This document shows positions 63,940-64,000 of a stretch of 64,000 nt of DNA, in pieces. The notes under the pieces were generated by a model. That model had not been told where the DNA came from and did no database searches. It saw only the letters and a program-made list of their open reading frames with translations. The position numbers and the translations under genes were made by a program. The DNA comes from Gillisella vitis (lineage in GTDB: Bacteria; Pseudomonadota; Alphaproteobacteria; Rhizobiales; Rhizobiaceae), in assembly GCF_001541345.2 (NCBI RefSeq), contig NZ_LMVL02000002.1, forward strand, positions 682,001 to 746,000, in the 5' to 3' direction. The stretch's first letter is position 1, and every line of letters starts with the position of its first letter.

Positions 63940-64000
63940 ATGTACGATCATACCCATTTCGACTTTTCCAGCCTCAACGAGCGCGAGCGCTACAAGATCC
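63940..64000 (+). CDS. Flavin reductase-like FMN-binding protein, start only
   Basis: Twenty codons before the window ends: MYDHTHFDFSSLNERERYKI. ERYK followed by a residue run of this type is how flavin-reductase-like FMN-binding split-barrel proteins begin (ERYKLLIGSVVPRPIA-like). The ATG overlaps nothing and lies one base after the M24-fold stop, so it is the next gene in the operon. The call rests on few residues. Confidence 0.5.
   Translation, partial: MYDHTHFDFSSLNERERYKI

Overview
The window reads as a Rhizobiaceae chromosome, most like the Agrobacterium/Allorhizobium/Rhizobium group. The signs are a RirA-type Rrf2 iron regulator, a very long PdhS/PleC/DivJ-type histidine kinase, a phasin with a PhaR-like palindrome, a ScfR-type regulator divergent from isocitrate lyase, an alphaproteobacterial tRNA-His without G-1, and many polyamine and amino-acid importers. 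Assignments rest on reading the translated proteins; no database search was run.

Layout. 1-9.8 kb: 5' part of zwf, a DUF2007 protein, a PuuB-like FAD oxidase and PuuA-like ligase pair, a BaiN/HI0933 flavoprotein, small hypotheticals, a LysR regulator and a double-HAMP chemoreceptor. 9.8-13.2 kb: an AT-rich insert with a two-gene ABC-type ATPase plus HNH nuclease module, best read as a Septu-like (PtuA/PtuB-like) anti-phage system with unusual features. 13.2-17.1 kb: an MFS (TetA-like) exporter gene split by a complete 2720-bp IS66-family element with an 8-bp target duplication. 17.1-20.5 kb: aceA and its probable regulator, divergent across a cluster of TTTACAA motifs. 20.6-33 kb: an unknown propeller-like protein, a potFGHI putrescine importer, an AsmA protein, the PdhS-like kinase and a phasin. 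33.2-46.4 kb: tRNA-His, two HupE/UreJ permeases with a DUF1007 operon, an OsmC protein, LysR/mmsA, rirA, gntK, a CDP-diacylglycerol pyrophosphatase, an outer-membrane protein, a DadA-like dehydrogenase, a GH105 hydrolase and a cupin. 46.4-52.1 kb: an OmpR/EnvZ-type pair next to malate:quinone oxidoreductase and a type II NADH dehydrogenase. 52.1-54 kb: a transposase remnant and two unknown genes. 54.1-64 kb: a GC-rich catabolic cluster with a GntR/FCD regulator, a TIM-barrel isomerase, parts of an amino-acid importer, a polyamine-class importer, an M24-fold enzyme without metal ligands and the start of a probable flavin reductase.

How the parts fit. The PuuA/PuuB-like pair and potFGHI could together take up and degrade putrescine. 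aceA opens the glyoxylate shunt and its divergent regulator family senses short-chain acyl-CoA status. mqo and ndh both feed electrons to quinone without proton pumping, and the neighbouring two-component pair is a candidate regulator. The 54-64 kb cluster looks like uptake and breakdown of one nitrogenous or sugar-derived compound, with a shared divergent promoter at 58.05-58.63 kb. The most unusual loci are the ATPase/HNH module and the metal-less M24 protein.
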